Notes: generated by a model from the letters alone, not told the origin. DNA of 35,432 bases from Mariniphaga sp. (GCA_025355585.1 JANXZJ010000072.1:1-35432), one strand, 5' to 3'; positions 25,867 through 34,290 are shown, numbered from the stretch's first letter. A program made the numbers and translations.

Positions 25867-26637
25867 ATGCATCCATATCTTCTTGCAGAATCCAACTGGA
25901 AGACAGTAAAACCAGCCGAGTTTGAACTGGCCATACTGCCATGGGGAGCTACCGAAGCCCACAATTATCATCTTCCTTACGGCACCGATAATGTTCTTGC
26001 CGATCGTATTGCGGCCGAATCGGCCCGGATTGCCTTTGATCGCGGCGGTAAGGTGATCGTCCTTCCGACAATTCCTTTCGGTGTTAATACTGGTCAGCCC
26101 GATGTTAAATTTGATATGAACCTGAATCCGGGAACACAGTTTCTGATCCTGAAGGATTTAATCACTGTGGTTGATCGTCAGGGCATTCATAAGTTTGTAA
26201 TCATGAATACGCATGGCGGGAACGATTTCAAACAGATGATACGCGAGTTGAATCTGCTTTTCCCAGATATGTTTATTTGTCAGTGCAATTGGTTCAAAAT
26301 TCCGGGGGCTGAGCATTACTTTGAGGACATGGGCGAACATGCCGGAGAAGTTGAAACCAGTTTTATGCAGTATTTAACACCAGAACTTGTCCTTCCGTTG
26401 TCAGAAGCCGGAGATGGGAAAGCACGTGTATTTAGTGTTCCTGCATTGAATGAAGGTTGGGCCTGGGCCGAACGCCAATGGACCAGGGTTACCAAAGACA
26501 CTGGAATTGGAAATCCGGCACTCGCGACAGCCGAAAAAGGAGAAACTTATTTCAAACTGATTACCGAAAAAATAGGTGAATTCCTTTACGAACTGGCGAT
26601 TGTTGATCTCAAAGATCTGTATAAGGATAAATTGTAA
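25867..26637 (+). CDS. Creatininase-family amidohydrolase
   Basis: A 256-residue cytoplasmic metal-dependent hydrolase. GATEAHNYHLPYGTDN (residues 27-42) supplies metal ligands Glu30, His32/His35 and Asp41; MNTHGGND and GEHAGEVETS supply the rest. This is the PF02633 pattern shared by creatininase, the MftE peptidase and related amide or lactone hydrolases. No creatine genes are near. It lies upstream of an MFS transporter and a sugar cluster, separated by a terminator-like hairpin, so it may act on a lactone or amide of the same sugar, but that is inference. Confidence 0.88.
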   Translation: MHPYLLAESNWKTVKPAEFELAILPWGATEAHNYHLPYGTDNVLADRIAAESARIAFDRGGKVIVLPTIPFGVNTGQPDVKFDMNLNPGTQFLILKDLITVVDRQGIHKFVIMNTHGGNDFKQMIRELNLLFPDMFICQCNWFKIPGAEHYFEDMGEHAGEVETSFMQYLTPELVLPLSEAGDGKARVFSVPALNEGWAWAERQWTRVTKDTGIGNPALATAEKGETYFKLITEKIGEFLYELAIVDLKDLYKDKL

Positions 26638-26640
26638 AAA

Positions 26641-26682
26641 ATATATTCATGTGTCTCATTATTAGGAGATACATGAATATAT
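26641..26682 (+). terminator. Hairpin after the creatininase-family gene
   Basis: A 17-bp stem (26641-26657 with 26666-26682, one G-U pair) and an 8-base loop, starting 4 bases after the stop codon. No T-run follows, so it may be a Rho-independent terminator of moderate strength or an RNA-stability hairpin. Confidence 0.6.
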
Positions 26683-26734
26683 GAATTTATGCAGGTTTAC
26701 TCTGGCTGAAATTAAACTAACTATAAACCAAGGC

Positions 26735-26764
26735 GCAACGGTTTAAATTACAACCTTCCGTTGC
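26735..26764 (+). promoter_or_regulatory. Hairpin in the leader of the sugar cluster
   Basis: GCAACGG (26735-26741) pairs with CCGTTGC (26758-26764) across a 16-base loop, 23 bases before the MFS start codon. It could hide the start region or be a repressor operator. I found no consensus promoter directly upstream. Confidence 0.35.
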
Positions 26765-26786
26765 CGCTTGAAATTCTCGGAAAGTA

Positions 26787-28004
26787 ATGGAGAATGAAAA
26801 GCAACTAATTATTCCAAACGACCATTTGCGTAGTTCGCAATCGTATATCCTGGCGACTGCGTTTCTGGCACTTTTTGCTATTGTAGGCTTTGCCTATTAC
26901 GGAATTCCTTTCTTTTACGACTTTATGACAAAGGAGTTTGGGTGGTCACGAACAGTTGTCACTTCCGGGAATGCAGTTGGTAAATTAATCGTGGGGCCAT
27001 TATTCGGATTTGCAGCCGGATGGATGATTGATCGCTATGGTCCCAGAAGGTTGCTGATGACCGGTGCTTTAATGGCAGGAACTGCACTCATTGGACTGAG
27101 CTTCTCGAGCTCACTGGGGATGTTTTATTTGTTTTATATTTTTAATGCCCTGGGATATGTTTTTGGTGGTCCGCTTCCCTGCCAGGTATTGATATCAAGA
27201 TGGTTTGAGAAAAACCGGGGGAAGGCGATGGGAATTGCTTACCTCGGAATAGGAACGGGTGGTGCCCTGGTTCCGTTGATCTCGGCAGGTCTCGAAAAAA
27301 ACTTTGGATGGCACCTTGCGCTGACAGCACTGGGCGTTTTAGTGATTCTGATTGCCTTCCCAATGGCCTTTTTTATCAAAGATTCAGCGAAAGAGCGGAT
27401 TGAAAAGGCGAAAACAGAGTCGATGGTTCCTATCAGTACAATTCTCCGAAATCCGAATTTTTATCTCCTGGCTTTTGGCAGTATGTGTTCGATCGGGGCT
27501 GTCGGAGGAATTGGTCAGCACCTGAAACTTTACCTTCGTGATCTTGATTTTACCCAATCGCAGGCTGCGCAGGTAATGTCGTTTGTGCTGCTTTCAAGTT
27601 TGGCCGGTAGAGTTTTGATGGGATTTCTGGCTGATCTGATCAATCGAAAATATGTGATGATCCTGATTTACATGATTGTCGCATGTGCAATTCCATTGTT
27701 ATTGATTCCGGATTTTCCGGGAAGAATCTATATTTTCGCGATTATCTTTGGAATCGGACTTGGCGGTGATTACATGATCATCCCGTTAATGGCGGCCGAT
27801 TTGTTCGGTATAAAAGCGTTGGGTCGGACCATGGGAATTATCTTAGTAGCCGACGGAATTGCCGAATCTGTCTTCCCAATGTTGGTAGGAGCTTTGTATA
27901 ACGACGTTTCTAAAAGTTATGCCGTCGGATTTATCGTTTTAATTGGTATTGCAACACTCGGCGCAGTGATTGTCTCTTTTCTGCCAAAGACCAAACTGGA
28001 ATAG
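26787..28004 (+). CDS. MFS transporter, oxalate/formate antiporter-like
   Basis: A 405-residue inner-membrane transporter with twelve helices. WMIDRYGPRRLLMTGALMAG after helix 2 is the MFS signature loop, and GFLADLINRKYVMILIYMI is its repeat in the second half. The sequence resembles the monocarboxylate/oxalate-formate branch, which also imports sugar acids. It leads the block MFS, GH88-like hydrolase, isomerase, dehydrogenase, SDR, ThuA, so it probably imports the substrate of these enzymes. The GH88-like gene starts 72 bases downstream. Confidence 0.9.
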   Translation: MENEKQLIIPNDHLRSSQSYILATAFLALFAIVGFAYYGIPFFYDFMTKEFGWSRTVVTSGNAVGKLIVGPLFGFAAGWMIDRYGPRRLLMTGALMAGTALIGLSFSSSLGMFYLFYIFNALGYVFGGPLPCQVLISRWFEKNRGKAMGIAYLGIGTGGALVPLISAGLEKNFGWHLALTALGVLVILIAFPMAFFIKDSAKERIEKAKTESMVPISTILRNPNFYLLAFGSMCSIGAVGGIGQHLKLYLRDLDFTQSQAAQVMSFVLLSSLAGRVLMGFLADLINRKYVMILIYMIVACAIPLLLIPDFPGRIYIFAIIFGIGLGGDYMIIPLMAADLFGIKALGRTMGIILVADGIAESVFPMLVGALYNDVSKSYAVGFIVLIGIATLGAVIVSFLPKTKLE

Positions 28005-28076
28005 ACGCATGTAGGTGTATCTGAAGTAAATATTAATCCGTTTTGAATTGAAAAAATTAACCATTAACCGTCCCAT

Positions 28077-29456
28077 ATGATCATTGATTACAACATTAAG
28101 CCCGAAGATTTAACTGGAAAACTTGACCGGTTCTGGGGTTTGTCAGGTGAAAAAATTCTCAGAATTGAATCGGAATATAACCGTGATTCAGGTGCACCGG
28201 TTTATACCTTGAACGGGAAATACACGTCACAAGGATGGACTGAATGGACACAGGGTTTTCAGGTTGGTTCAGCCATCCTTCAGTTCGATGCTACAGGTGA
28301 TGAAACCTTCCTGAAAATTGGCAGGGAAAATACAGTTGAAAAGATGGCACCTCATATCAGCCATGTTGGAGTTCATGATCATGGGTTTAACAACATCAGC
28401 ACCTATGGAAATCTTCACCGTCTCATGAAGGAGGGAAAGATACCACAAAATGATTGGGAGAAAAGCTTTTATGAAATAGCGTTGAAAGTTTCGGGCGCGA
28501 CCCAGGCCAACCGTTGGAGCCAAACATGCGGAGGTGGTTTTATTTATTCTTTCAATGGCCCGCACTCCCTGTTTGTCGATACCATCCGCTCATGCAGGGT
28601 TTTAATGATCGCACATCAGTTGGGACATTTTCTGCCAGGAGAGAACGATGTCCGTATTTCACTCTTCAAAAGGGGTGTCGATCACCTGCTGGCAACCGCA
28701 AAATATTCGGTTTATTACGATGAAGGTCGTGATATTTATGATGAATGGGGCCGGACTGCGCACGAGTCTGTCTTTAATCCAAACGATGGTATTTACCGCT
28801 GCCCGAATTCCCAGCAGGGATATTCCGGTTTTTCGACCTGGATGCGTGGTCTAAGTTGGGCGATGCTGGGATTTGCAGAAGAACTCGAGTTTATAGATAC
28901 AATTCCGGACGATGAATTTAAAAAAATAAAAAATAAGGAGCATGTAATCAGCAAGTTGATTCAAGCTGCCGAAGCGACCTGCGATTTCTATATAGATCAT
29001 ACTCCATTGGATGGTATTCCATATTGGGACAGTGGTGCACCGGGTTTGGTTCAGTTGAAGGATTGGCCCGCTCGGCTTGCAGATCCTTACAACGATTTCG
29101 AACCTGTGGACAGTTCGGCTGCGGCTATTGGTGCACAAGGACTACTCCGTTTTGGGCATTACCTCAATTCCAAAGGGCGAACTGAGGAAGGATCCCGTTT
29201 CTGGCAGGCAGGATTGACCGTGGTTTCACGATTGCTCGAAGCGCCTTACTTGTCCATGAATCCGGAACATCAGGGAATTTTACTTCATTCAGTTTATCAC
29301 CGTCCAAATGGTTGGGACAATATCCCGGAAGGATATAAAATTCCTTGCAATGAATCAAGTATGTGGGGCGATTACCACATGCGCGAATCTGCTTTATACC
29401 TGTCGAAGATTGTTTCCAATGAGCCCTATTATACTTTTTTCAACGGAATAATTTAA
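28077..29456 (+). CDS. GH88-like unsaturated glucuronyl hydrolase
   Basis: A 459-residue (alpha/alpha)6-barrel hydrolase. GH88 enzymes hydrate the double bond of unsaturated uronic acids left by polysaccharide lyases, releasing a keto-sugar. Asp101 in VHDHGF and Asp168 in SLFVDTIRS lie where the two active-site aspartates of Bacillus UGL are (D88, D149), and GFSTWMRGLSWAMLGFAEEL is a conserved GH88 block. There is no signal peptide, so it works in the cytoplasm on imported disaccharides. HDHGF in place of the usual HD(L/I)GF suggests a divergent subfamily. The next gene starts 3 bases after its stop. Confidence 0.8.
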   Translation: MIIDYNIKPEDLTGKLDRFWGLSGEKILRIESEYNRDSGAPVYTLNGKYTSQGWTEWTQGFQVGSAILQFDATGDETFLKIGRENTVEKMAPHISHVGVHDHGFNNISTYGNLHRLMKEGKIPQNDWEKSFYEIALKVSGATQANRWSQTCGGGFIYSFNGPHSLFVDTIRSCRVLMIAHQLGHFLPGENDVRISLFKRGVDHLLATAKYSVYYDEGRDIYDEWGRTAHESVFNPNDGIYRCPNSQQGYSGFSTWMRGLSWAMLGFAEELEFIDTIPDDEFKKIKNKEHVISKLIQAAEATCDFYIDHTPLDGIPYWDSGAPGLVQLKDWPARLADPYNDFEPVDSSAAAIGAQGLLRFGHYLNSKGRTEEGSRFWQAGLTVVSRLLEAPYLSMNPEHQGILLHSVYHRPNGWDNIPEGYKIPCNESSMWGDYHMRESALYLSKIVSNEPYYTFFNGII

Positions 29457-29459
29457 GCG

Positions 29460-30290
29460 ATGGCATCTGAAATAAATGATTTCTCGAAACTTTGCGTTCA
29501 CACGCTGACAACCAAGCCATGGGGAATAGAGGATTGTGTGAAGAATTATTCCAAAGCTGGTATTCATGGGATTACAATATGGCGCAATGTCCTGGAGAAT
29601 AAGAATCTGGCGGAGGTAAAGTCACTTCTGGATGATTACGGAATGACAATCGTTTCACTTTGCCGCGGTGGGTTTTTCCCTTCTGTTGATGTTGCAAAAC
29701 GAGTGTTGGCAATCGAGGATAACCTGCAGGCGTTTGAACAAGCCGCTGCTGTGGGTGCGCCTTTAATTGTGCTCGTTTGTGGCGCAGATGGTGGTCAGTC
29801 GCTCGAAAAGTCAAGAGAACAGATAGCTGAAGGGATCGTGCGGTTATTGCCTGCTGCTCGGAGTGCGGGTATAAAACTTGCCATCGAACCGCTTCATCCG
29901 ATGTATGCAGGCGACCGTTCTGCGATCAATACGATGAAACAGGCCAACGACATGGCGGAGATGATCAATTCTCCATGGGTTGGTGTGGCGGTTGATGTTT
30001 ATCACCTTTGGTGGGATGATACCCTTTCTGCAGAAATTAAGCGATGTGCTTCGAAGGATCATTTATTTGCATTTCACGTTTGCGACTGGAATGTACCTAC
30101 AACCGATTTTTTGAACGACCGTGGACTGATGGGAGATGGTTGCATCAATATCCCGGAAATAAGAGGTTGGATTGAAGATGCAGGATTTAAAGGTTTTAAT
30201 GAGGTGGAAATCTTTTCGGGTAAATATTGGGCAACTGACCAGACGGCTTATCTTGAAAAAATAAAAAAAGCTTATATTACAAAGACTTAG
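29460..30290 (+). CDS. Sugar phosphate isomerase/epimerase (xylose-isomerase-like TIM barrel)
   Basis: A 276-residue TIM barrel of PF01261. Metal ligands typical of the family are visible: Glu in AIEPLHPMYAGDRSA, Asp and His in VAVDVYHLWWD, His in FHVCDW and Glu in NEVEIFSG. The family isomerises sugars or acts on 3-keto sugars. It starts 3 bases after the GH88-like stop and ends 3 bases before the next gene's start, so the three are clearly one operon. Confidence 0.88.
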   Translation: MASEINDFSKLCVHTLTTKPWGIEDCVKNYSKAGIHGITIWRNVLENKNLAEVKSLLDDYGMTIVSLCRGGFFPSVDVAKRVLAIEDNLQAFEQAAAVGAPLIVLVCGADGGQSLEKSREQIAEGIVRLLPAARSAGIKLAIEPLHPMYAGDRSAINTMKQANDMAEMINSPWVGVAVDVYHLWWDDTLSAEIKRCASKDHLFAFHVCDWNVPTTDFLNDRGLMGDGCINIPEIRGWIEDAGFKGFNEVEIFSGKYWATDQTAYLEKIKKAYITKT

Positions 30291-30293
30291 CAT

Positions 30294-31457
30294 ATGAGTA
30301 AGGAAATAACTATCCACAAAATTGGAATAATAATGAATGGTGTGACAGGTCGAATGGGAGCTAATCAGCACCTGATGCGATCAATTGTCGAAATCATGAA
30401 GCAGGGTGGGGTACAGGTGAGCCCTTCAGAATTTATAATGCCAGATCCTGTGCTGGTTGGTCGCGATGAACTGAAGCTCCGGAAACTCTCGCAACTTTCC
30501 GGCGTATCAAAATGGACAACCAATCTGGCGGAAGTAATGCAGGATCCATCCTATCAGATTTATTTCGATGCACAAACCACAGGACGAAGGGCTGATGCAG
30601 TAAAAATGGCGGCAAAAGCCGGTAAGCACGTTTATCTTGAAAAGCCTGTTGCCGTTGATACTAAAACAGCCCTCGAACTTTTTGAGGTTTGCGAAAAGGC
30701 GGGCGTAAAACATGGGGTGGTGCAGGACAAACTTTGGCTGCCAGGATTGATGAAGCTCAAACGATTAATGGAAAACGATTTCTTTGGAAAGATATTATCT
30801 GTAAGGGGTGAATTCGGTTATTGGGTTTTTGAAGGATTTAACGTGCCGGCACAACGTCCAAGCTGGAACTACCGAAAGGAAGACGATGGCGGAATTATTG
30901 TGGATATGTTATGTCACTGGCGTTATGTACTTGATAATCTTTTTGGTGAAGTAAAAGGGGTATTTTGTCTGGGCGCGACCCATATTCCTGAACGGGTTGA
31001 TGAGCAGGGCAATGTTTACAAATGTACGGCTGATGATGCTGCCTATGCAACTTTCGAGCTTGAGGGAGGAATTGTGGCGCATTTTAATTCCTCGTGGGTT
31101 ACTCGTGTAAGACGGGATGACTTGCTTACACTTCATGTCGACGGAACTAAAGGTTCCGCTGTAGCCGGATTGCGCGAATGCTGGACACAACATTACGGAA
31201 ATACACCAAAACCAGTCTGGAATCCTGACCTGGCGAGCCCGATCAATTTCTACGATGGTTGGTCGAAAGTGCCTGAACAAGAGGTTTTTGACAATGCCTT
31301 CAAGGCAGAATGGGAATTATTCCTTAAGCATGTTGTGAAAGATGAGCCGTTTCGCTGGAACTTGATGGAAGGTGCCAAAGGGGTGCAATTTGCCGAAAAG
31401 GGGCTCGAAAGTTGGGCGAAAAAGTGCTGGGTAGAAATCCCCAAATTGAAATTATGA
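30294..31457 (+). CDS. Gfo/Idh/MocA-family oxidoreductase
   Basis: A 387-residue NAD(P)-dependent sugar dehydrogenase. The N-terminal Rossmann loop is GIIMNGVTGRMGANQH, whose G-x-x-G-R-M-G is more like the DapB motif than the usual G-x-G-x-x-G. HVYLEKPVAV (about residue 116) holds the EKP motif with the catalytic Lys. GGIIVDMLCHWRYVLD supplies the active-site His and matches the (D/E)-x-x-x-H-x-x-D region. The protein oxidises a hydroxyl of a sugar, often at C3. It sits between the isomerase and SDR genes. Confidence 0.88.
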   Translation: MSKEITIHKIGIIMNGVTGRMGANQHLMRSIVEIMKQGGVQVSPSEFIMPDPVLVGRDELKLRKLSQLSGVSKWTTNLAEVMQDPSYQIYFDAQTTGRRADAVKMAAKAGKHVYLEKPVAVDTKTALELFEVCEKAGVKHGVVQDKLWLPGLMKLKRLMENDFFGKILSVRGEFGYWVFEGFNVPAQRPSWNYRKEDDGGIIVDMLCHWRYVLDNLFGEVKGVFCLGATHIPERVDEQGNVYKCTADDAAYATFELEGGIVAHFNSSWVTRVRRDDLLTLHVDGTKGSAVAGLRECWTQHYGNTPKPVWNPDLASPINFYDGWSKVPEQEVFDNAFKAEWELFLKHVVKDEPFRWNLMEGAKGVQFAEKGLESWAKKCWVEIPKLKL

Positions 31458-31465
31458 GCATTCAA

Positions 31466-31492
31466 TTGCCGTTGACTTCAGTCAACGGGCAA
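31466..31492 (+). repeat. Intergenic palindrome between dehydrogenase and SDR genes
   Basis: CCGTTGAC (31469-31476), loop TTCA, GTCAACGG (31481-31488) with flanking TTG/CAA forms a near-perfect hairpin followed by AAAATAA. It looks like the short palindromic repeats scattered between genes in many Bacteroidota, but only one copy is visible. It may reduce expression of the downstream genes. Confidence 0.5.
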
Positions 31493-31544
31493 AAATAAGA
31501 CAGATAATTCTTTAGCCAAATATTCGAAATTAAAAATATTCTAA

Positions 31545-32315
31545 ATGTCGAAAATTGCACTTGTTACTGGAGGTACAAGAGGTATCGGCCTCGGTATTGC
31601 CATCGAATTGGCAAAAGCTGGTTTTGATTTGGCAATTAACGGAATACGGGATGAATCCCTGGTGAAATCCATTCTTGATGAGTTAACCAATTATGGAGTG
31701 GAGGTGGCTTATTTCCCTGGAGATGTTTCTGAGAAAGAGGATCGTCAACAGATGGTAGACGAGATCGTCAACAGATTCGGCAAAATCAATGTTCTGATTA
31801 ACAATGCAGGAATCGCTCCACCTGAACGTAAAGATATTCTCGAAGCAACAGAAGCGAGTTTTGATCATGTGTTGAATGTCAATCTCCGTGGACCTTATTT
31901 TTTGACCCAACTGGTTGCCAAACGGATGATTGAAACCATGCAACAACTAATCAATGAGTTCTTCTGTATCATTAACATCTCATCCATTTCGGCAACTGTC
32001 GCTTCTGTAAATCGTGGTGAATATTGCATTTCGAAGGCTGGCATTGCGATGGCAACCAAATTGTGGGCGGCCAGGCTCGGTGAGTTCGGTATCCCTGTTT
32101 ACGAAATCCAGCCAGGGGTGATTCACACCGACATGACAGCCGGAGTTCAGGAGAAGTACGACCTATTATTCAAAAATGGATTAGCTATACAGCAACGGTG
32201 GGGTGTGCCATCAGACATCGGCAAAGTTGCGGCTGCAATGGCTACAGGAAGTATGCCATATTCCACAGGACAAGTGGTCCTTGTGGATGGGGGAATGACC
32301 ATACCTAGGCTGTGA
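31545..32315 (+). CDS. Short-chain dehydrogenase/reductase (3-ketoacyl-ACP reductase-like)
   Basis: A 256-residue classical SDR. GGTRGIGLGIA (residues 8-18) is the cofactor-binding TGxxxGIG variant, NVLINNAGIAPP is the NNAG motif, NISSISATVAS provides the catalytic Ser (about 146) and EYCISKAG the Tyr160-x3-Lys164 pair. LVDGGMTIPRL is the typical C-terminus. Annotated relatives are often called FabG-like, but in this cluster it more likely oxidises or reduces a sugar. It lies 87 bases after the dehydrogenase, with a palindrome between them. Confidence 0.9.
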   Translation: MSKIALVTGGTRGIGLGIAIELAKAGFDLAINGIRDESLVKSILDELTNYGVEVAYFPGDVSEKEDRQQMVDEIVNRFGKINVLINNAGIAPPERKDILEATEASFDHVLNVNLRGPYFLTQLVAKRMIETMQQLINEFFCIINISSISATVASVNRGEYCISKAGIAMATKLWAARLGEFGIPVYEIQPGVIHTDMTAGVQEKYDLLFKNGLAIQQRWGVPSDIGKVAAAMATGSMPYSTGQVVLVDGGMTIPRL

Positions 32316-32394
32316 TTCAAGATTTTTTCATATTATCCGGTAATTTCAATACTCTGTAGTAGTTTAGTATTCAACTTATAATATTCAATAAACG

Positions 32395-33246
32395 ATGGTC
32401 AGACTTAATGGTTTAATAGCTTTGAAGTTTTTGCTACTGCTTTCCTTGTTTTTGGTTTGTTCTGGTATTTATGCCCGGCACGGCAGAACCAAATTCAAAG
32501 TAATTGCTTTTTATACAGCTCAGAACGACCGTGCTCATGTTAGCTATGTTCATGAAGCAAATCGATGGTTCAATGAAACGGCTAAGCAATATAAGTTCTC
32601 GTATGATTCAACCAATACTTGGGACAACCTGAACCTGGAATTTCTGTCTAAATATGATATTGTCCTGTTTCTGGATACAAGGCCGGATAGGCCAGAACAA
32701 AGGGCTGCTTTTGAGCAATATATGAAGAGGGGTGGTGCGTGGATCGGATTTCATTTTGCCGCCTTTGCACTTACACCATCGGATTTTCCACAAAACTGGG
32801 ACTGGTATCACAATGAATTGTTGGGGGCGGGTGAGTATAAAGGAAATACATGGCGACCGACTTCTGCCATTTTGCGGGTTGAAAATCGCAACCATCCTGC
32901 CACCAGGCATTTGCCCGCAACTTTTAAGGCTTCTCCGAATGAATGGTACAGCTGGAAAAATGATTTGCGAAAGAATCCCGATATTAAAGTGCTTGTTTCA
33001 ATTGATCCGTCAAGTTTTCCATTGGGAACGGGACCCAAAGCGTGGGAGATATGGCACAATGGCGACTATCCTGTGGTGTGGACAAATATTAAATACCGGA
33101 TGATTTACATTAATATGGGGCACAACGACATAGACTACGACGGAGGCACCAATAAGGAGCTTTCTTTCACCTTTTCAAATCCGATTCAAAATAAATTAGT
33201 GATCGATGCCCTACTTTGGCTAGGTGAAAATAATATAAAGCCTTGA
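32395..33246 (+). CDS. Secreted ThuA-domain protein
   Basis: A 283-residue protein with a signal peptide (residues 1-26, FLLLLSLFLVCSGIYARHG). The ThuA domain (PF06283, glutamine-amidotransferase-like fold) starts at TKFKVIAFYTAQNDRAHVSY and includes YDIVLFLDTRPDRPEQR, GGAWIGFHFAAFAL and the C-terminal VWTNIKYRMIYINMGHNDIDY. ThuA proteins take part in use of trehalose-type disaccharides in rhizobia and occur in Bacteroidota beside Gfo/Idh/MocA genes; their reaction is debated. It is the last gene of the cluster and points toward the repeat array. Confidence 0.88.
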   Translation: MVRLNGLIALKFLLLLSLFLVCSGIYARHGRTKFKVIAFYTAQNDRAHVSYVHEANRWFNETAKQYKFSYDSTNTWDNLNLEFLSKYDIVLFLDTRPDRPEQRAAFEQYMKRGGAWIGFHFAAFALTPSDFPQNWDWYHNELLGAGEYKGNTWRPTSAILRVENRNHPATRHLPATFKASPNEWYSWKNDLRKNPDIKVLVSIDPSSFPLGTGPKAWEIWHNGDYPVVWTNIKYRMIYINMGHNDIDYDGGTNKELSFTFSNPIQNKLVIDALLWLGENNIKP

Positions 33247-33275
33247 TTCACTGGTAGAAATAATGGCATTGACTT

Positions 33276-33826
33276 AAAACACAAATGGGAACGACTCTTT
33301 CAAGTTGTTCCCATTTCGTCGCTTCTGAATTGCTTCAACAGCGGCGTCAAGTTACGGTTATTGTGGTTGGCTGAATTTTAATCTTCGTCTTGCTTGCGCA
33401 TTCTGTCGATTAGTTCTTCAACCCGTCGCTTTCAGGTTCGGCTTTTTATAGCTTCACCTTCGGGCTGTCCCTTCGGTTTTCCTTGCGGTCGACCTTCCCG
33501 GACGGAGCGTTTTTACAGAAAACAGGTTGGAACATCACTTTCGATCAGTACTACTGCTGCCTGGAACATTGAGACTTTTCAGCTGTTCTGTTCCCCGGAA
33601 TATTTCACGAAACTTGCGTCTCCTTTTTTATCCGCTCGTTAACTCAACCTTCTAATGAACGACTGGCGTTTTTCCGGTTGACTGAACTAATAAGATTGCT
33701 CTTTTCGTCCAACCTCTGACTCTTCAGTTGCGCAAACCCGAGGGCTTGAATGATCCGGTTCTTTACTCAGCTAAGAGTCTTTTCCCGTTTCCACTACTTC
33801 AAAGTAACCTTTTATCGCTGACCTGA
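33276..33826 (-). ncRNA. Large structured RNA, copy 1 (unrecognised class)
   Basis: A predicted minus-strand transcript of about 550 nt from the promoter at 33832-33863 to the hairpin at 33283-33316. I do not recognise the RNA class. No ORF is conserved between copies: the only longer frame of the others (ATG GTT-less, starting MRKQDED) ends here after seven codons. The terminal hairpins, a CAAGCC/GGUUUG stem with a CUCG loop (UUCG in copy 2), a UCAACC/GGUUGA stem and a GAGAC/GUCUC stem are shared with copy 2. It is the copy nearest to thuA and ends about 30 bases from that gene, tail to tail. Confidence 0.65.
33283..33316 (-). terminator. Terminator of RNA copy 1
   Basis: AAATGGGAAC (33283-33292) pairs with GTTCCCATTT (33307-33316). 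On the minus strand the inner part extends as ACTT-GAAA-GAGT with a GAAA tetraloop, and TTTGTGTTTTAAG follows. The T-rich side exists only on the minus strand, which sets the direction of transcription. Confidence 0.75.
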
Positions 33827-33831
33827 TATTT

Positions 33832-33863
33832 CAAAGATAGGCCACTTCATATCCTCTTGCAAA
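33832..33863 (-). promoter_or_regulatory. Promoter of RNA copy 1
   Basis: On the minus strand: TTTG (33863-33860), exactly 20 bases, TATCTTTG (33839-33832). Both boxes are perfect matches to the Bacteroidota housekeeping promoter. The same arrangement with the same spacing occurs in copy 2 although the 20 bases between differ. Confidence 0.85.
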
Positions 33864-33886
33864 TATTTTCGACCTTTTGTATCAAC

Positions 33887-34288
33887 TATGTATCAGCTAA
33901 GTATTAACCTGAGTTATTAACAATTGTCAATTACTTTAAATCAGTGATAAAGTTGATATTTAGGATCTTAATGAAAAATTATTGTTCCGTGGTTTTTCTC
34001 CGGACTTTTTCACGATATATGTCAGTTGATTATCTGTATATTAAACCTTTCTTTTGAAGTTAAACTGATCCGGGAAAAGAAAGTTGCAAAGCGTAAATTA
34101 ATACTAAATTTAAGGGGAGGATTCTTTAGTTTAAATTTGAATTTTGCATGGTCGAATTGCCGATAAGGAAATCCGAAAAGATAAGGGAGATGATCAGAAT
34201 TTAGTTGAAGTTCAGTTGAACCCGATTCAATTTATATCAAATACTTATATTCTCTTCCCCGGGCAATGAAGGATAAAATTTGGGTGAG
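33887..34288. other. AT-rich linker between repeat copies 1 and 2
   Basis: A stretch of about 400 bases without a gene. Short blocks near its left end (TATCAACTATGTAT, GATATTTAG) recur in the linker after copy 2, showing that the whole unit was duplicated and the linker diverged faster. The longest ORF I see is under 30 codons. Confidence 0.6.
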
Positions 34289-34290
34289 AC

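Larger units (their letters stand above)
33273..33886 (-). repeat. Tandem repeat copy 1 (complete)
   Basis: First of three direct copies of a unit spaced about 1,010 and 935 bases apart. The core (33273-33839) matches copy 2 at roughly nine positions in ten by eye, and the match continues through the promoter to 33886. The right half (5' half of the minus-strand transcript) is better conserved than the left. The linkers are less alike. No transposase or terminal inverted repeats are present. Confidence 0.9.

Noticed and set aside
33450-33540. 29-codon minus-strand frame (MFQPVFCKNAP...) conserved in length in copies 1 and 2
   Set aside because: The few differences are mostly non-synonymous (Phe to Ser, Arg to Gly, Arg to Pro, Met to Lys), not the pattern of a selected peptide. 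It remains a possible short ORF inside the RNA.
33394-33642. Plus-strand ORF of 82 codons in repeat copy 1
   Set aside because: The matching ORFs in copy 2 start and shift differently (34266-34517, 34342-34659, 34448-34672), with single-base indels between copies breaking the frame, and promoter and terminator point to the other strand.
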